Below are positions 23,040 through 36,485 of a stretch of 64,000 bases of DNA, in pieces (the first letter of the stretch is position 1; each line of letters starts with the position of its first letter). The translations under genes and the position numbers were made by a program. Source of the DNA: Owenia fusiformis (lineage: Eukaryota > Annelida > Polychaeta > Sabellida > Oweniidae); assembly GCA_903813345.2 (NCBI GenBank), contig CAIIXF020000004.1:10984196-11048195 (forward strand). The letters are read 5' to 3'. The notes under the pieces were generated by a model, which searched no databases, was not told the DNA's origin, and saw only the letters and a program-made list of their open reading frames with translations.

Positions 23040-23508
23040 TGAACTCTTAAATGGTTTTTGGGGTCCGTTTGGACCCCAGAGCTCATTCTTTGCAATAATA
23101 ATATCAGAAATAATCATTATATCAACATGAAATTCCATCTAATCCTCAATTAATGCAATTCCTTTCTGATAAAACAAACCAGATATAAATCGCATTATGA
23201 CTTTTTGTGCTACTTGAGGCCAAAGATCATCACTATCACTGAAACATATTCAATTAATACAGTGCTATACATAAATGCTACGAAATGTTACAAAATGCTA
23301 AAACACTTGACCCTTATGATTAGGTTTACACATATTTCCATGCATTCATGATAAATAATGCATACATATTCTGAAAGGTAATCCTGAAGTCAGAAAGAAA
23401 AAAGCTTTTCTGGTTGCAAAGTAGTTGCAAAATATATCTTGGGGTCTAAACGGACCCCAAAAACCTTTAGAGGGTGTAAAAAACAAAACAAAAACATTTA
23501 AGGGTTAA
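23040..23508. mobile_element. MITE with piggyBac-like ends and GGGGTCC hairpins
   Basis: The right end catttaaggg followed by TTAA mirrors the left end ctcttaaatgg. Inside each arm lies a small palindrome, ggggtccgtttggacccc on the left and ggggtctaaacggacccc on the right, each followed by matching sequence (tggtttttgggg). The TTAA target and CCCTTAAATG-type terminus suit piggyBac-derived MITEs. The left TTAA is degenerate (TGAA). Confidence 0.55.
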
Positions 23509-24900
23509 ACTCCCTATTGATTCATCGACCACATGTTGGAAATTTGAAATTTTATTTAAATAAAGGGCTTATACATATGATGTTCATCACTGTCAATTAT
23601 CTTTGAAGAATGTTTTTACCCTTGATTGCAACTACAATGGTTCTGATTGGCTGGTGATTAAAGGGCTATCCGAAAGTTTGATTACACAATTCCAGAAATA
23701 GCCAAGGTTAACCAAGGGTACAGAAAAATAAAAATTTACATGGTATCATTTTTCTAACTCTGTCACATCTTAATAAATTATATTAATTGAAAAGTGTTGT
23801 ATAAAAGCAAAACGTATGGGATATCAAGGCTCCGGTATCTGTCAATAAACAGTGAAGCTGAACACGACAATAAAATAAAATGGAGTAGTTGATATCATGT
23901 GATTTGTATTTTAATAGTTATAGAAGGAGAAGCATGATTGAGAAATGTACAATATATTTCTACCATAATCGAAAAATGTATGAATACAATATAATCAGCA
24001 TATACTTATCAGCTCTTGAATAATATGTTGCATTTCTAATAAATTGATAATTTCATAACTAAAGAAATTGTTCTTAATTTCATTTTGATATTTCTATTTC
24101 TACATTGTAATATGGTTAAAGTGTCAAATCTCACGAAATGACGTGGCATTTAGAGCCTTTTGTAGCCAGTTACTATAATATATTTTATATGAGGTCAACA
24201 TACTTTTGAGAGTGACTTCATTTGTTCTGTAACAATATGTGTTATTCCTCGCCTGTCTCATACATTGCTATAAACTACTTAACGTGAGTGACAAAATCAC
24301 TAGCAACATGCACAATTGGCCTACCAATCTATTCCTTACAGTCTCAAATACAATATCTCCCAAAAGATTCGCGATTTGTTATAAATTGATAAAGTTATCA
24401 TGGATTAATAGTGCAAAATTAGGTGAAAAAATTTGAATTTCCCAAATAAGAAGAATGGTAACCATTCTAATAGAAAAATAATACACTACCGTAAAAATCT
24501 TCAGTTTTCCTGAAATAAAGCGTGCGCTTTTGGGACATTTAGAAAATAGACATGATTAGGAATGACATGAGCCAGAAATATTCTAAAATTGAAACAACCT
24601 TTTGTTGGCCTGCTCGCTAGATCTGATTCTCTCTTTAATTCCTCAATACACATTATATCAAAATGTCAACAATGGATAGCATCTGAATTTTCTAGAGGCT
24701 TACCCTTACAACCAAGCACGCCGATATTTCCTTCGCGTTCTTATTTCAGAAAAATCGGGATGTATAATTACAGTTATCAAATTATCACAATAACGAAATA
24801 GGGTATTACATGTTATGTGTAATGTTATGTTATGTCTCAAACATGTCAAATGAACGTCCATGGGAATATTGGCGAGAAATTCCGGTATGTACATTGAAAC

Positions 24901-24906
24901 TTTATT
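24901..24906 (-). terminator. Poly(A) signal of the vWA/LDLa gene
   Basis: AATAAA on the minus strand, about 130 bases after the stop codon at 25038-25040. It is the first such hexamer downstream. Confidence 0.6.
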
Positions 24907-25037
24907 AATCATGGGATGGAGAGAACGATGATCAACTGTTAGCTGAATGCTCATTCATCCTGGATATTACGTTGGGTATACCTATAGGTCAGCTCAGCGA
25001 CCTCATTTTGTCTAACTGTGCCTGGTTTTAGCAATAC

Positions 25038-28000
25038 TCATCTTTCTTCCCAGTACGCGTTAGAACAAATCGCGCTTTTCAGTTCACCAATCAAATTTTC
25101 AACAGCAGCAGGATCGTCCAAGTCCATTTCAAAAACGTGCTCCTCAATTGGTTCACTTGGTATTTCCTGTCTCTCCTTTGCGGCAATCTTTACCTTTTTT
25201 GGGCTCTGATACTTCTTCCTTAGGGTAATTTGAATCATGAACACTTCTGCACCTCCAGACTTCAACAGTTTTGCCTGTTTGATTGTGCGCCATGAGTTAC
25301 CATTAGGCGCTGTTAACCCGTCACCAATCAGTACAACGGAGTTATGCACTTCCGGTCGGTCTCCGTGAGTTTCCGTAAAATGAACAGTGCGCGTCTTCCA
25401 CAAGGCGCCATACGTTTTCGTCAAACATCCAATCGGGTCTAAGTTAATTTTAGCGGCATTTGCGTCGTATTCAGCATGCGTCTTGGAGTCGTTGAGGAAG
25501 AATTGAGTTTCGGTCCCATCGTTGTAGGTCAACGCTGCTATTTGTGTCTCGTCATCATTTTGGCCGATTTTGAAGAGTTCGCCGAACTCTCCAACGAACT
25601 TCTTGACATTTGATTTATCGTCCATGCTGATACTACAAGAAGTGTCGAGAACGAAAACGATGTCCCGGGCACAAGCTGGAAAATGACACGTTTTATATCA
25701 AAATACATGAAGTATATGTTTATCTCGCAAGATATTTAATCATATTTTAATTTTGGGGTAGCTTTTTTCTTCAATCTTTCTAATTCGAACACTGCTTTAT
25801 ATATAGTTTTGCAATTCAAGAAACTATAGTATAATTTATTCCCGCTTATTAGTGAAAATATTGTTGAAATGCAAAATAAATACTAGAATAGTAATATGAT
25901 GTTTTTGTCCGACCCGGAATGCGTGTTTCCGTTGGAAAATTATTTATTTATAGCTGCCTTTATTACTATTTTTTCCAATTGTGATTTTCATATTTGGTTA
26001 TTGTACTTACTGCATTTTTATTAAATAAAATGGATGATGGATAGCAAATGTACATAGTACATGTATATAATAGAGAAACAGATACAAGGTCACACAAAAA
26101 CACAAAAATGATTAGAGACGTCTTAACAAAGTCTAAGGTTCCGTAAAAGTATACCAATGCTCTCAGCATTGAACACTCTATTTACACATACATGAGGAAT
26201 ATCAATTAAGAACATTTCTTGATTGACACTTACGACAGTTAGCCTCGTCAGTTTTGTCGTCACAATCAAATAGTTCGTCACACTGCCACTCCGGATCGAT
26301 GCACTTGGTATCATTATCACATGAAAACGAGCCATTGTTGCAAGCTGGTTCAAGTTCCTCTTGATCTACAACACAATTTAACATTGATGTTGCATATTCC
26401 AATTTACAGTTACGAACCCTCAGGGCAGAGGCCCTCAAATGTCATAGGATGATGATATGATGCTTGTTCGTTCTTTGGCAGTTTTCAATACATTAAACCT
26501 ACTAAAAACGAATGGGTCTTAGAAATGAAAAAGGCTCTTGCAATTTCTTAAACCTCTAGAAATTATGTTTAGGTCCTTAAGAACGATTAAACTTGTTTTG
26601 AACGTATTTGCACGGAGGTAAATTGCCCGTGTAAGGTCCGTCAACGAACCTAATGGTGCAACCTGAACGAATTGCGAATGAGGTGGACGTATTGAAGACT
26701 GTTTATGAACGAAGTAGCTATAGTAATTAGTTACGACTTTTTGTACAACGGGAAAGAACGGTTGAGAACTAGTTTAGTCAGGGCGTTAGGTCAACAACAA
26801 ACACGCATACCGTCGTCAAAATTAGTTACAATGCAGAGTTTTACAATTGCTTTAAATACACGAATCAAAATACAAGCGGAAGGTTTGAAGGTCCTGACCG
26901 TAGTTATAATGAAGAGAACTAATCCCCGGAGAACCACAATTCTACACTGTACCATGTAAAACTACTCTTTAAAAGTGCAGCTTAACCGCTGGTACTTTTC
27001 ATTTTGAAATTCATAAACACATTTCTCAAATTTCACATTACTCATAAAATACGAGGTGAGGGTAGCCAAATAAATAAAAGTTTAAGAGCTTTTTAGTTGA
27101 ACCGTTTTGAAAATTACACAAATGTTCACACGTGGTAAGAGATATAAATAAATAGTTGAATAAATCACTGTAGGTTAACGCGCTCTTTGGCTACCGTGTG
27201 AACATTTATGTTATATTTAGAAATATAAACATTGAACATGCTTTGCAAATTAGCATTCGATCTATGCGAATGTTAAGCTATGCAGATGCACAAAAACAAA
27301 AGGGAAATGAGAAATAGTTTGGTATAAACATTGAGTATGAATCTAACAAAAATTTTATGAAAGGACGAAACAGAGAAGCGTCTTAGTTCAACTTGACTTT
27401 GTACGATATTTTTGTCATTATTTTTCCATATCTTAGAATGTAAACCAAGCGTTTTGGTGCACTATAAAATAACTACAATTAATGTATATGTAAACTTGGC
27501 GAGCAAGGCATTAACATGCAAAATGTCAGCACCTGTCATTTGTTACAGACGCTGTACGTCGATCCACAAAAAGTTGGAGATCAAAGACTATAGTAATATG
27601 TCACCATAATGACATAAAAATGTACATAGTTGTTGAATTCAATGTCCTAAAATTTCATATAAAACGAGATTTCACCGAGAATCAAAAACTATGTATACAG
27701 CAATTGAGAATGGATGAGTTTACTCACATTGTACATAATAAATACAACCTACCCATATCGTCATACAACACAATATTTGGTAACATTGGTATGTCCGTAG
27801 ATGATGGCTCAGTTGTGGCTAAAAAGACAAAAAGGTGGGGTGGTTGGTAGAGATTACGAAACTAAATAATGCCAAATCATAAACGTACAGTTAAACAAAA
27901 CGAAAGAGAATTCTATATAAGTTGTTACTCTACTTTAGTCATTTTCCTTTTGAATTCATGTAATTTACCATTTCCGATTTGAAAAATTTGTTTTTTACAA

Positions 28001-31000
28001 ATATTGATAATTTAAGTTGAAACCATCCATGCGCTATATAACACGGGTGTATCAGCCAACGCGTGGAGTTATAATTCCTTAATATAAAGTGCTATGTTTT
28101 TTCAATAAGAAATATTATATTTTCGACTAAGTTAAAAATGTACATACGTGTGGTGCAATTAACCTCATCCGAGTCATCCCCACAGTCATCATCTCCGTTA
28201 CAGTGTAATTCAGCGTCGATGCAACTGCCGTTCCCACACGTGAACTCAAAAGACGTACACTTCAGTTCAACTGCAAAGTCGACATATTGTAATATGTAGC
28301 ACAATAGACAATTATCAAAAGTAAATAAAAGTTACTTGATTTCAAAATATGGATATTGTATACCGCTTGGAAGCTTTTATGTTCAAATAGGAAAAAAACG
28401 TTTAAATAAGGCGTGGTTTTTTAAGGAAACAATATAAAAACAGGTCCTTGTAAAAACTTTAAAAGAATTTCATATTAACGTATCTGGTTATATTACTGTG
28501 ACATTCCGTTCAGTGCTTAATCAAATGTCAGCTCAGAAGTCCACCACCCCTAGTCACCGTGTAACGAGTATATTGTTTACCAATGATGAAGTTAACGTTT
28601 TGCAACAGTATTACAATATTAGATTATAACTGTATATATAATGTTCACACTATCAATTTCAGGATTATCTTTTGATTTTCTTATAATTTGGACAAATATA
28701 AAAAGCACTTTTTTGAAACTTGGTGAATATGAACATTCCAAAAAATTCTTGAAAACATATAAAAGCTAGATATCACAATCTCAATCTGTTTATACAGAAA
28801 ATAAAACCAGGATTTAGAGTAAATATCGAAATGCTTTAATAAATATATAACAATCTACTTTTCTACTTGAAAATCCTTGAAATTGCACATGATATACCTT
28901 CACATAACTTTTCTGTGAGATCTTCCAGAATTGAAGTTAGCTTGTCAAATGATTGCATACGAAAGAAATGTTGATCTGTCGGTTTACTAGCAATTCCTCT
29001 CCACTCGGCTAGCGCTTGCTCTTTTGTATCTTTCGCTCTGCTCGGCAAGCCAATGGCAAACATTTCGATTCCTTTGTAAAAAACAATGTGATTCGATGTA
29101 CCTTATTTTTGGTTAGCTCGGCTAAAGAGAGAAGTGTAGAGTCTTACTATATCATATCGATATTTTAAAAACAAAATCGAGGCACCAAAATAAAGGTTCG
29201 TCGAATTAAAATCAGTACCAAGAAATCAATTGAAAATAATTTATATTAATAACAATTTCAAATACTGGAAAAACAAAGATGAAAAATTGTTTAATAAATA
29301 TAACTATCAAATCTCATTACCAGATTCACATCATGGTTAAGTTAAAGTACCAAGAACACTCTACTACAGGTCTACAGGATATCATATGATTTTAAGTGAT
29401 ACTATTTTATGCATGAGCGAATATAGACTGTTCTCGACAGGTGGGCGCTGAAGAGGTAATTCCACAGAATGCAAAGATGTATCTATCACCATGTGAATAT
29501 GAAACGCAAGAGATTCATTAGTTCATGCAGGTTCATCCATGAATTATGGGGTATCCCCCTTTAGTTGTTACCTGCTGCCCTGGCTGCCGCAGCCTCGTTT
29601 TGAGTATCAGGTTGGTATTCTCGTTCAGCTGTAAGGCCGTCAGTCATGAGTATTCCAATATTTGGAGCAGACTTCCGGTCACCATGTTCCTTAGTGAAAT
29701 ATGTCGTGCGCATTTCTCTTAACGCCGTGTGTGTGTGTGTCCTAAGATTTAAATATACATCAGTAATATCTTTAGTACCGAATTAAGAGAGGTTCCTACA
29801 TAAACTAGATATTTCAAATATACAGCTTTTGCCCATTAGGAAAAAAACATAGAATAAATAAATTCTATCGAAATTATTTTAAATAAAGTTCCAACACAAT
29901 GGTACATTAATTTACATGACTATTCCCATGATATAGTAGACTATTTTCAAAATGACACGTTCCTGATTTTTTGTCATTGGATATTCTTAATGAATCTGGT
30001 GAAAGTGATGTCTTATTTTATGTCTACACATAAAATCACAATCTGGAAATGTGGTTTCAAAACTTTAAAATTTTAGATTTCATCGGAAAAAGTATAATTT
30101 CCAGATCGGGTAGATGAAAAATCATGAAAAGTGAAATGTATTATTAATACATTTTATTGTATTAGATAGATTATCCAATAAAAATAATCTAAAAAATATA
30201 ATGAGTATTTAAGTTCACCACGCTATTTGATCTAAATTAACCACCGAGTGGTGATACTTGTGTGTACCGATGCCTAGTTTATCTAATAAAATGCAAGTCA
30301 TGGGTTAAAAGAACACATTTTGAGGACGGAATTTCCTACAGCAAATACGGTAAAAGCAAGCGTGACTGTACCACAATGTGTACATTAAAATAGCTTTGAA
30401 TATAGTTCCGAGTAGAGATACCAGCGGTTTTCTGTATAAAAACCCTTCTCCCTATTTGGTACACCACATCGTTTGATAAATGAATCGAGGTTTATTCCCG
30501 ATAGTATTTATCTATCAGGAAATATTTGCAAATTTGGTTCAAAGCAGATTAGTTCAAGAGATGGCGGAGTGATTTTCGAGATTAATAAAGAAAACAATTT
30601 TCTGAAACAAGGTATGAGGTTCCATATCCATCCGCCAAATGGTATGACCCCTATATAGTCCATTTAAAAACCTGTGGTATTGTTCTAAATAACGCCTTAG
30701 TTGGCTACTAGGGTACCTAGTATGCCACTATTTGGTATCAAAATAAAGAGGAGGAGTTCAACTTTGATTTGAATTACGAAAATAGCGATGTAGGTCAAAA
30801 TAGTTCCGACGTGATCATGTTTACTACGCGTTTGCCCGTCATCTCAGAATTGAGTAAATGGTAGCAAACGCGAGTTACAATAAATGGACGCTGATATCTC
30901 AAAAAGTAACCTGACTCCCTATAATTTGATGTAGATCAATCGAACCCCTATATGAACAGGTACATTATGATATATAGTACTTTTGGGGGTAAGCGTTTTA

Positions 31001-33718
31001 TAGTTGATCACGAACGCCATATGTGCAAAGTGTTGTTGTGAATTTTCGAATTTGGTGTTGGATTACGGTACTCATACCACAAGTAGCTTTTTGGTGGTAA
31101 ATCGTTCCAGGTTCACTTATTATATCTCAAAATCCATGTGGTCAGGCACTGTATTATTATCTTGTAGTGGCAACTGTTTCACTGAGATAGAGCTGTGCCA
31201 ATATGAGATGAAACTTTAAAATGGGCATGACTGGTATTTTAACTACAATATTGACCCTATTAGAATTCGCGATTGGTTGAGACGAACAGACGGAAGTGAA
31301 AGACCAAGTGGATCCGGAGTATGCAAACTTACTTACCAACAACCGACTTCTTTTAACGTGATATTCTTGGCGAGTTCTTCCAATTCGTTGTTTGTTTTGG
31401 CGTCATTCATATAGAACTGATGGGTAATGCCTTGATTGTACGTCAACACGCCTATTTGTATCTGAGAAAGGCCATCACCGATGTTCATTTTTCTGGCGAT
31501 GTCGACAACAAACTTACGTGTTGTTCTCTTGTTCGAATACTTAACACTACATGACGTATCTATGGCAATTACAATGTCGGCTCCGCAATCACCTGTATAG
31601 AATGAAGAACAGCAAAATCATATTTTAAATGGAATCAGCATTATGCACAAGCAGAATCAATAAGTGCAGAACATCCCATGAGTAATTGAAACTCATGGCC
31701 GAAAATGTATTGACTTTACTTCAATAAAGTTTATACTATAAAAAAAAAGTAATTGAAACCACCTGATCTATCACGAGTTTTTAATCTCATTTTTGGTACG
31801 ATTGTAACTTACTATTCTTATAAGAAAATATATTTTAGGATGAGCAATAGTTCATAGTTTTATTTCGAATTCATTATTAGGACATATTGGATTTACAATT
31901 AATGTGATCGCATATATATATATCACCACAATGAATTGAAACCGATTCATTATATACATCCCTAGGGGTGTCTTTTTCATGTCTCTGTAAATAGCATATG
32001 TATGAAAACTAGAAATAATCAATACATTGAATTGAACTGAAATGTAATAACCCAGATGCGAGTAGAAATAATCTTGATTTACGTCATTAAAAATTCAAAA
32101 TTCAGTCAAAGTAATATCATATTTGAAATCTACATCTAAAATTACATCTAGAAATGTGGTTTTAAAAAGTGTTAATCAACTTTGAAAAATTAATTTTCTT
32201 TGAAAATGTGACTTCTAGCTCGGGGAGATTCCCCATAGACCCCATGCTATAAAATCACTAAAAATCAAATATCTTTTCTTTTAGTGGACAGATAATATTT
32301 TGCTTTACTGGACATATTTTCATTAGTATAAGTATCAGACGCATAAGGGTTATATGAAAGTTGAGCCACTTAAGTTGATAATATTCAAGTTTAAGGGAAC
32401 TTTCTTGTATACCTGCCATGTTAATTGACCCGAATCAGCCACCTGGTGGTGAAACTGGTAACTACCTACTCGCATTTGGGTAATTGAACCAAAACGTAAG
32501 TTGCGAAGCTTCCAAGAACGGACCTTTGTTACGATTAGAGAAACAAATACAAAAGCGATATACTCTTACAAAAATTAAAAACATAAAGATTTTGAAAATC
32601 TGAAAAGAGTCAAATTTCTGCCTATTAGTACACTCATACTCTTACGTTAACCTCATGCTCCTGGCTCGGGTGAGAAAGTGAATGGAAAAAATGTCCTTTG
32701 GAATACTTATTTTCATACATAGAACGGAACAATGGAATGGAGTGGCTTGAGTCCTTAATGTTTTATTATTTTCAACCAAACTGAAATAAAATAACTAACT
32801 TACTAGGCCTCATTGTTCCAAGCTGGAAGTTATCCAACTTAGAACTGCATTGTATTCAAAAGTGCTTGAGACAAACAAATTGGGTAATTTCGAATTTTAT
32901 TTATTTACCCTTTTCAGGTAAACAAAAATTATTTTGAATAAACAAACTTGTTCAACAATCTTATTCAACAAAAAATCGATACATGACTTACGTCAGATCG
33001 TTTCGCCAAATCTTTAACTTAATACGCAGTAGGCTAAGGCACACCCTTTCGAGGCAATGTATAATCTTGGAAAAAAGTTCATTTCAAATGGTTACAGGAT
33101 CAATTGATTTATCTTACGATTCATGTTCAAATCACACATCAACTGATTCAACAAGTCATTTTGTTTAAAACGCATTCGCCAATACATTGGCCTAATATAC
33201 TGTCATAATACGCCAAAAGCAGGCAGCATTCTGTATATGCTCCTATAAAGTGTCATGGACCACCAGCCTATTCCTCCATACAATCATGGTTGGTACAGTG
33301 ATCCATCGTCCATATCAAATATGTGCCCGTAAAAAGCAAGTGTATTTTCCAATAATAAAAATACATTCCCCTCCATAAGTTTTGCAACGAGACGTTTTTG
33401 TCGAATTACAATCCTGTCAATGTCTGAACTCTGAATCTTGATTGTGTATCTTAATTACAATATTTTTGAAATTAACTAAAAAGATGCTTATTGCAAATCA
33501 CCGAACACAATTGGTCCAAAATTTGACGTTCGGTTGCAAAACGTATTTCGGGGAGTGTAACTCGGGCACGGGCAACGATACTTGCAGATCCTTCTAATAA
33601 AGCGATATTTGCTGATTCATTGGAACTTACCATTGTCTTCATCCTGACCCTTGGCGATTGTAACGCATAACAGGATGCCTACCAGACATACAAGTCCTCC
33701 AAGACGTGTTGGTTGCAT
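25038..33718 (-). CDS. Secreted vWA-LDLa-LDLa-vWA protein, 526 aa, seven exons
   Basis: Exons (minus strand): 33718-33631, 31592-31337, 29741-29572, 29071-28898, 28270-28148, 26365-26234, 25675-25038. They sum to 1581 bases, exactly 527 codons, and every junction has GT-AG sites. All introns are phase 1 except the second (phase 2). Residues 1-25 are a signal peptide ([19 protein letters not shown]). vWA domain 1 spans about 31-229, with metal site DTSCS at 41-45 and a MTDG aspartate. LDL-receptor class A repeats with six Cys each lie at 234-268 and 279-314, both with the acidic calcium loop (DDSDE, DDKTDE). vWA domain 2 spans about 316-526, with DTSCS at 325-329 and IGDG. It is likely an extracellular adhesion or matrix protein binding ligands through metal and calcium sites. 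The specific role is unknown. Confidence 0.93.
26560..26960. mobile_element. Degraded copy of the 21-bp-periodic TIR element, in vWA intron 5
   Basis: The stretch gcaacctgaacgaattgcga followed by gtattgaagactgttta closely matches 56948-57000 of the intact element. The GAACG-rich texture is shared. No clear ends remain. Confidence 0.6.
29990..30260. repeat. Diverged copy of the 32.0-kb TIR element, in vWA intron 2
   Basis: It shares the order 'ctacacataaaatcacaatctggaaatgtggttt', then 'gatcgggtag', then 'ccaccgagtggtgata', with 32085-32450. It is degraded and has no clear ends. Confidence 0.4.
32047..32484. mobile_element. TIR element, about 438 bp, in vWA intron 1
   Basis: The left end aataacccagatgcgagtag is complementary to the right end ctactcgcatttgggtaatt. 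A copy of one end, in opposite orientation, occurs at 54545-54795 (gcagatgcgagcaggtagtt, then catggcgggtat). It has no coding capacity. Confidence 0.6.
33364..33557. mobile_element. MITE of the CACTCCCCTCCATAAG family, 194 bp, TA target
   Basis: The left end cattcccctccataagtttt is complementary to the right end acgtatttcggggagtg. It is flanked by TA on both sides and lies in intron 1 of the vWA gene. It is one of three copies within 3.3 kb (also 34755-35467 and 36486-36695). A TA target and short ends suggest a Tc1/mariner-related MITE. Confidence 0.7.
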
Positions 33719-33848
33719 GGCTACTTGTATTGAAGTTCAAAACAAAAACTGAAAAGGAAAATAGTATTGCATATTAAAAATATTCTCCTATCCGGAATAA
33801 AATATAGTAAAATTGATTCTGTTAATTCTGTTGAACAAAACATATACC

Positions 33849-33856
33849 TTTATATA
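33849..33856 (-). promoter_or_regulatory. TATA box of the vWA/LDLa gene
   Basis: TATATAAA on the minus strand, about 130 bases upstream of the start codon at 33718. A possible splice acceptor (attttccttttcag) lies between them near 33749, so the 5' UTR may be spliced. Confidence 0.5.
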
Positions 33857-33859
33857 CTG

Positions 33860-34750
33860 CAGCTTATAGTTATTGTTGTATTGTGAATTAACTTCTCTTA
33901 TTTCTTTCTAGTCTGTTTTGTTTTTCGTGAATCTCATAATGTGATCTCTAGTCTGGCCTTTCATAATAATTGAGCGTGTAAAACTATTTATAGTAAACAT
34001 GAGTTCCTCAATTCGTAAAATAATTGGATTTTTCCAGTCAAACGATTTCTTCACTTTTTGGATAAATTGCGACAGTCCTCTTATACCCTTGTTTCATATA
34101 TACCAACGTTGATATGTTTATTATGAAAAGGAAAACACCGAGCGTACTCACCCAAGAATAAAATAAATCGGTATGTAAGCCGTGTTTAAAAGCGTTAAAA
34201 TATAAGAACATTTTATGTTTTATTTAATTTTCTTTAGAAATGAGGAAAAATGGGCACAACGAGAGATAAGGAATATGCAAGCGTATTTTCTTTTAATGAG
34301 GTTACAACGATAAAACCATGAATTTTACTTCCTGTAAACAACATTTTAAATTTTAGATGGTGTTTACAAAGTTCAGAGGCCTGATGTTATTAAGCATGAA
34401 TGTACGCGTATGCTATTTTAAACAATATATAACTCATTTTAATTCTTTATTTGTTTCGTTTATTAAATTGGTGCTACCTAAGATACAGTCTCACCTACTT
34501 TACAGCATCCTATTGTTTTAGCACGTTTTGATAAATATAGGTCTAGCTCATCAATATCCAAATTAAGGCCAACAAATATTAATATAACGCTGTTATTTCC
34601 AACCATTTTCAACAAATTAACTTTTACAAGTTATAATCAAATAAGATCAAATAATTATCAACTTAGATTAACTAAATCAATGTTTTCAAGTTACCAAAAA
34701 TAGTTTTTTTCACAAGTTATGCACAAAACCAATCACAATATACTTTACAA
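33860..34750. other. Intergenic sequence upstream of the vWA gene
   Basis: AT-rich DNA. No exon, repeat or strong hairpin was recognised beyond the promoter region. Confidence 0.4.
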
Positions 34751-34754
34751 CTTA

Positions 34755-35467
34755 CACTCCCCTCCATAAGTTTGGCAACCTTTTTTCCCCATTGAACTAT
34801 GTGTTAAAGCTTCTTTACGTTTGAATTTTCATTTACTTAACCGGCGATGAAATAACTTATAACATTGATGGAAACGTAACTTGACTTTATTTCCGATACC
34901 TCTAAATTTTCTCATTTTTTTTCCTCAATTACAATAGGTCGAAAATTGTTGATAAATTTGATGAATTTTCGAAAATCGTCATTCTCATGTAATCCAATGG
35001 GAAATGGGGGGTTCGGGGCAAATCAAAAATCAGGATATCTTTTCAGAAAAAGATTCAGCAAAAAATATTTTTATATAGAAAATTGAATTGTCTAACTTTT
35101 TTGAACACTAAGTGTTTAGTTTATTTGATGAATATTAAAGTTACAGCGCTTCAAAGTCATTTTTGAAAAGAATTTTTCGCCTCCTGTGTTATTTCAATGG
35201 GAGAGGTTTTTTGGAAAACAATTTTGACTATTTTGCCCTATAACTTTGTTGAACCTGAAGAAACATATCAATTTTTTGTTAAATAAAGTTAGCAAATTCA
35301 ATTGCCTGCCTAACTCGTATTTTTTGCAAGGACTCGGATGGATCGATATTCTGTCATATGACTTGCGGCAAACCTACTATTTCCCATTGGTTAACATGGG
35401 AATGTCGAGAGGCTTTAACACGTAGTTCAATGGGGGAAAAAGGTTGCCAAACTTATGGAGGGGAGTG
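34755..35467. mobile_element. MITE of the CACTCCCCTCCATAAG family, 713 bp, TA target
   Basis: It has near-perfect terminal inverted repeats of about 55 bp. The left starts cactcccctccataagtttg and the right ends caaacttatggaggggagtg. It is flanked by TA at 34753-34754 and 35468-35469. The interior has no ORF. It is the longest and best preserved of the three copies. Confidence 0.85.
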
Positions 35468-35718
35468 TATCTAATGAGGGTAAGGATTGCTAATTATTTT
35501 AAGATAAGAATATACTTCCATGAGTTGTGATCTTATCTTATTTCAGGCAGTACATGCAAATCGGTTCTTCATAGAGAGGGAACACTACAAGTGAATTGAC
35601 TCCAAGACCAAGAGGGATTGGCTCCCAGGGACGCAACTCGATATTTTCAAACAATAAAAATGTTATAACCAGGTCGTTATTTTCTGACGTTATAACTGAA
35701 TATAAATTCATAATCAAT

Positions 35719-36122
35719 AATACGCGGTATATGGCATACATTCATGGTTGCGCGGTATTTGTGATACGGGTGAATATGCCATACTTACCTGCGGTATATG
35801 GCATATTCCGCAGGTGAGTATGCGATATTCCGCAGTGAATATGCGATACATTGATTTCAGTGAATACCCGATACTCACCTGCGGAATATGTCATACTCAC
35901 TTGCGGAATATGCCATATACCGCAGGTGAATATGACATATACCGCAGGTGAAAACGTGATACAGAATGCCTTGATTTGATTGGTTGCGAGAATCGACTCT
36001 AAATGTAAAACTACTCCGGATTGCCAATATAGTAATATGGTTAGTGTGTATGCCATATACCACAGGTGAATCTGTCATACACCGCAAGTGAGTATGCCAT
36101 ATTCGTTGCGGAATATGACATA
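35719..36122. repeat. Palindromic minisatellite of gcggtatatggcata units
   Basis: Units of about 22-24 bp (cacctgcggaatatgccata and variants) occur in both orientations, in two blocks at 35719-35950 and 36040-36122. Unit halves are complementary (ggtatatggcata and tatgccatatacc), so the region can fold into many alternative hairpins. It is open in several frames on both strands, but this is a repeat artefact. Confidence 0.75.
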
Positions 36123-36485
36123 TTTTTGTATCGTGTTTACCGCGTAACAATCAACAATCAAAACGATGTCGACCAATATACTTGTATGTATCTATTTTGT
36201 GTGTTTTTGGAGTTTCTTGTTTTGAAATAACACCAAAACTCGCGATTCAAATTTCGAAGTGAACAAAATGGCAGCCGTTAGTAATCACAAATTTTGTAAT
36301 TTCGACATCTCCATATATGGCAGAATATTGAGTTGCTCGAAGACCAAGTTTTTCGCGGGGAGATAAATATTATATTAATATTGTTATCAAATTGGTCCAT
36401 ACCTGATACAATATTATTGCAAAATAATCCCGAAAGCACCAGACACAGTTACATGTAACTTCAGTGTTTTTATGTCTTACGCATT

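Larger units (their letters stand above)
22896..25037. other. Intergenic region between the caspase and vWA genes (convergent)
   Basis: The two flanking genes end towards each other. The region holds a piggyBac-like MITE (23040-23508) and the minus-strand poly(A) signal of the vWA gene (24901-24906). No clear AATAAA lies just after the caspase stop. Candidate signals are distant (aataaag near 23558). No other gene is recognised. Confidence 0.5.

Noticed and set aside
35742-36150. Several open frames on both strands (RYMAYTAGKYGIF-like repeats)
   Set aside because: They are produced by the palindromic minisatellite. The same peptide pattern appears on both strands.
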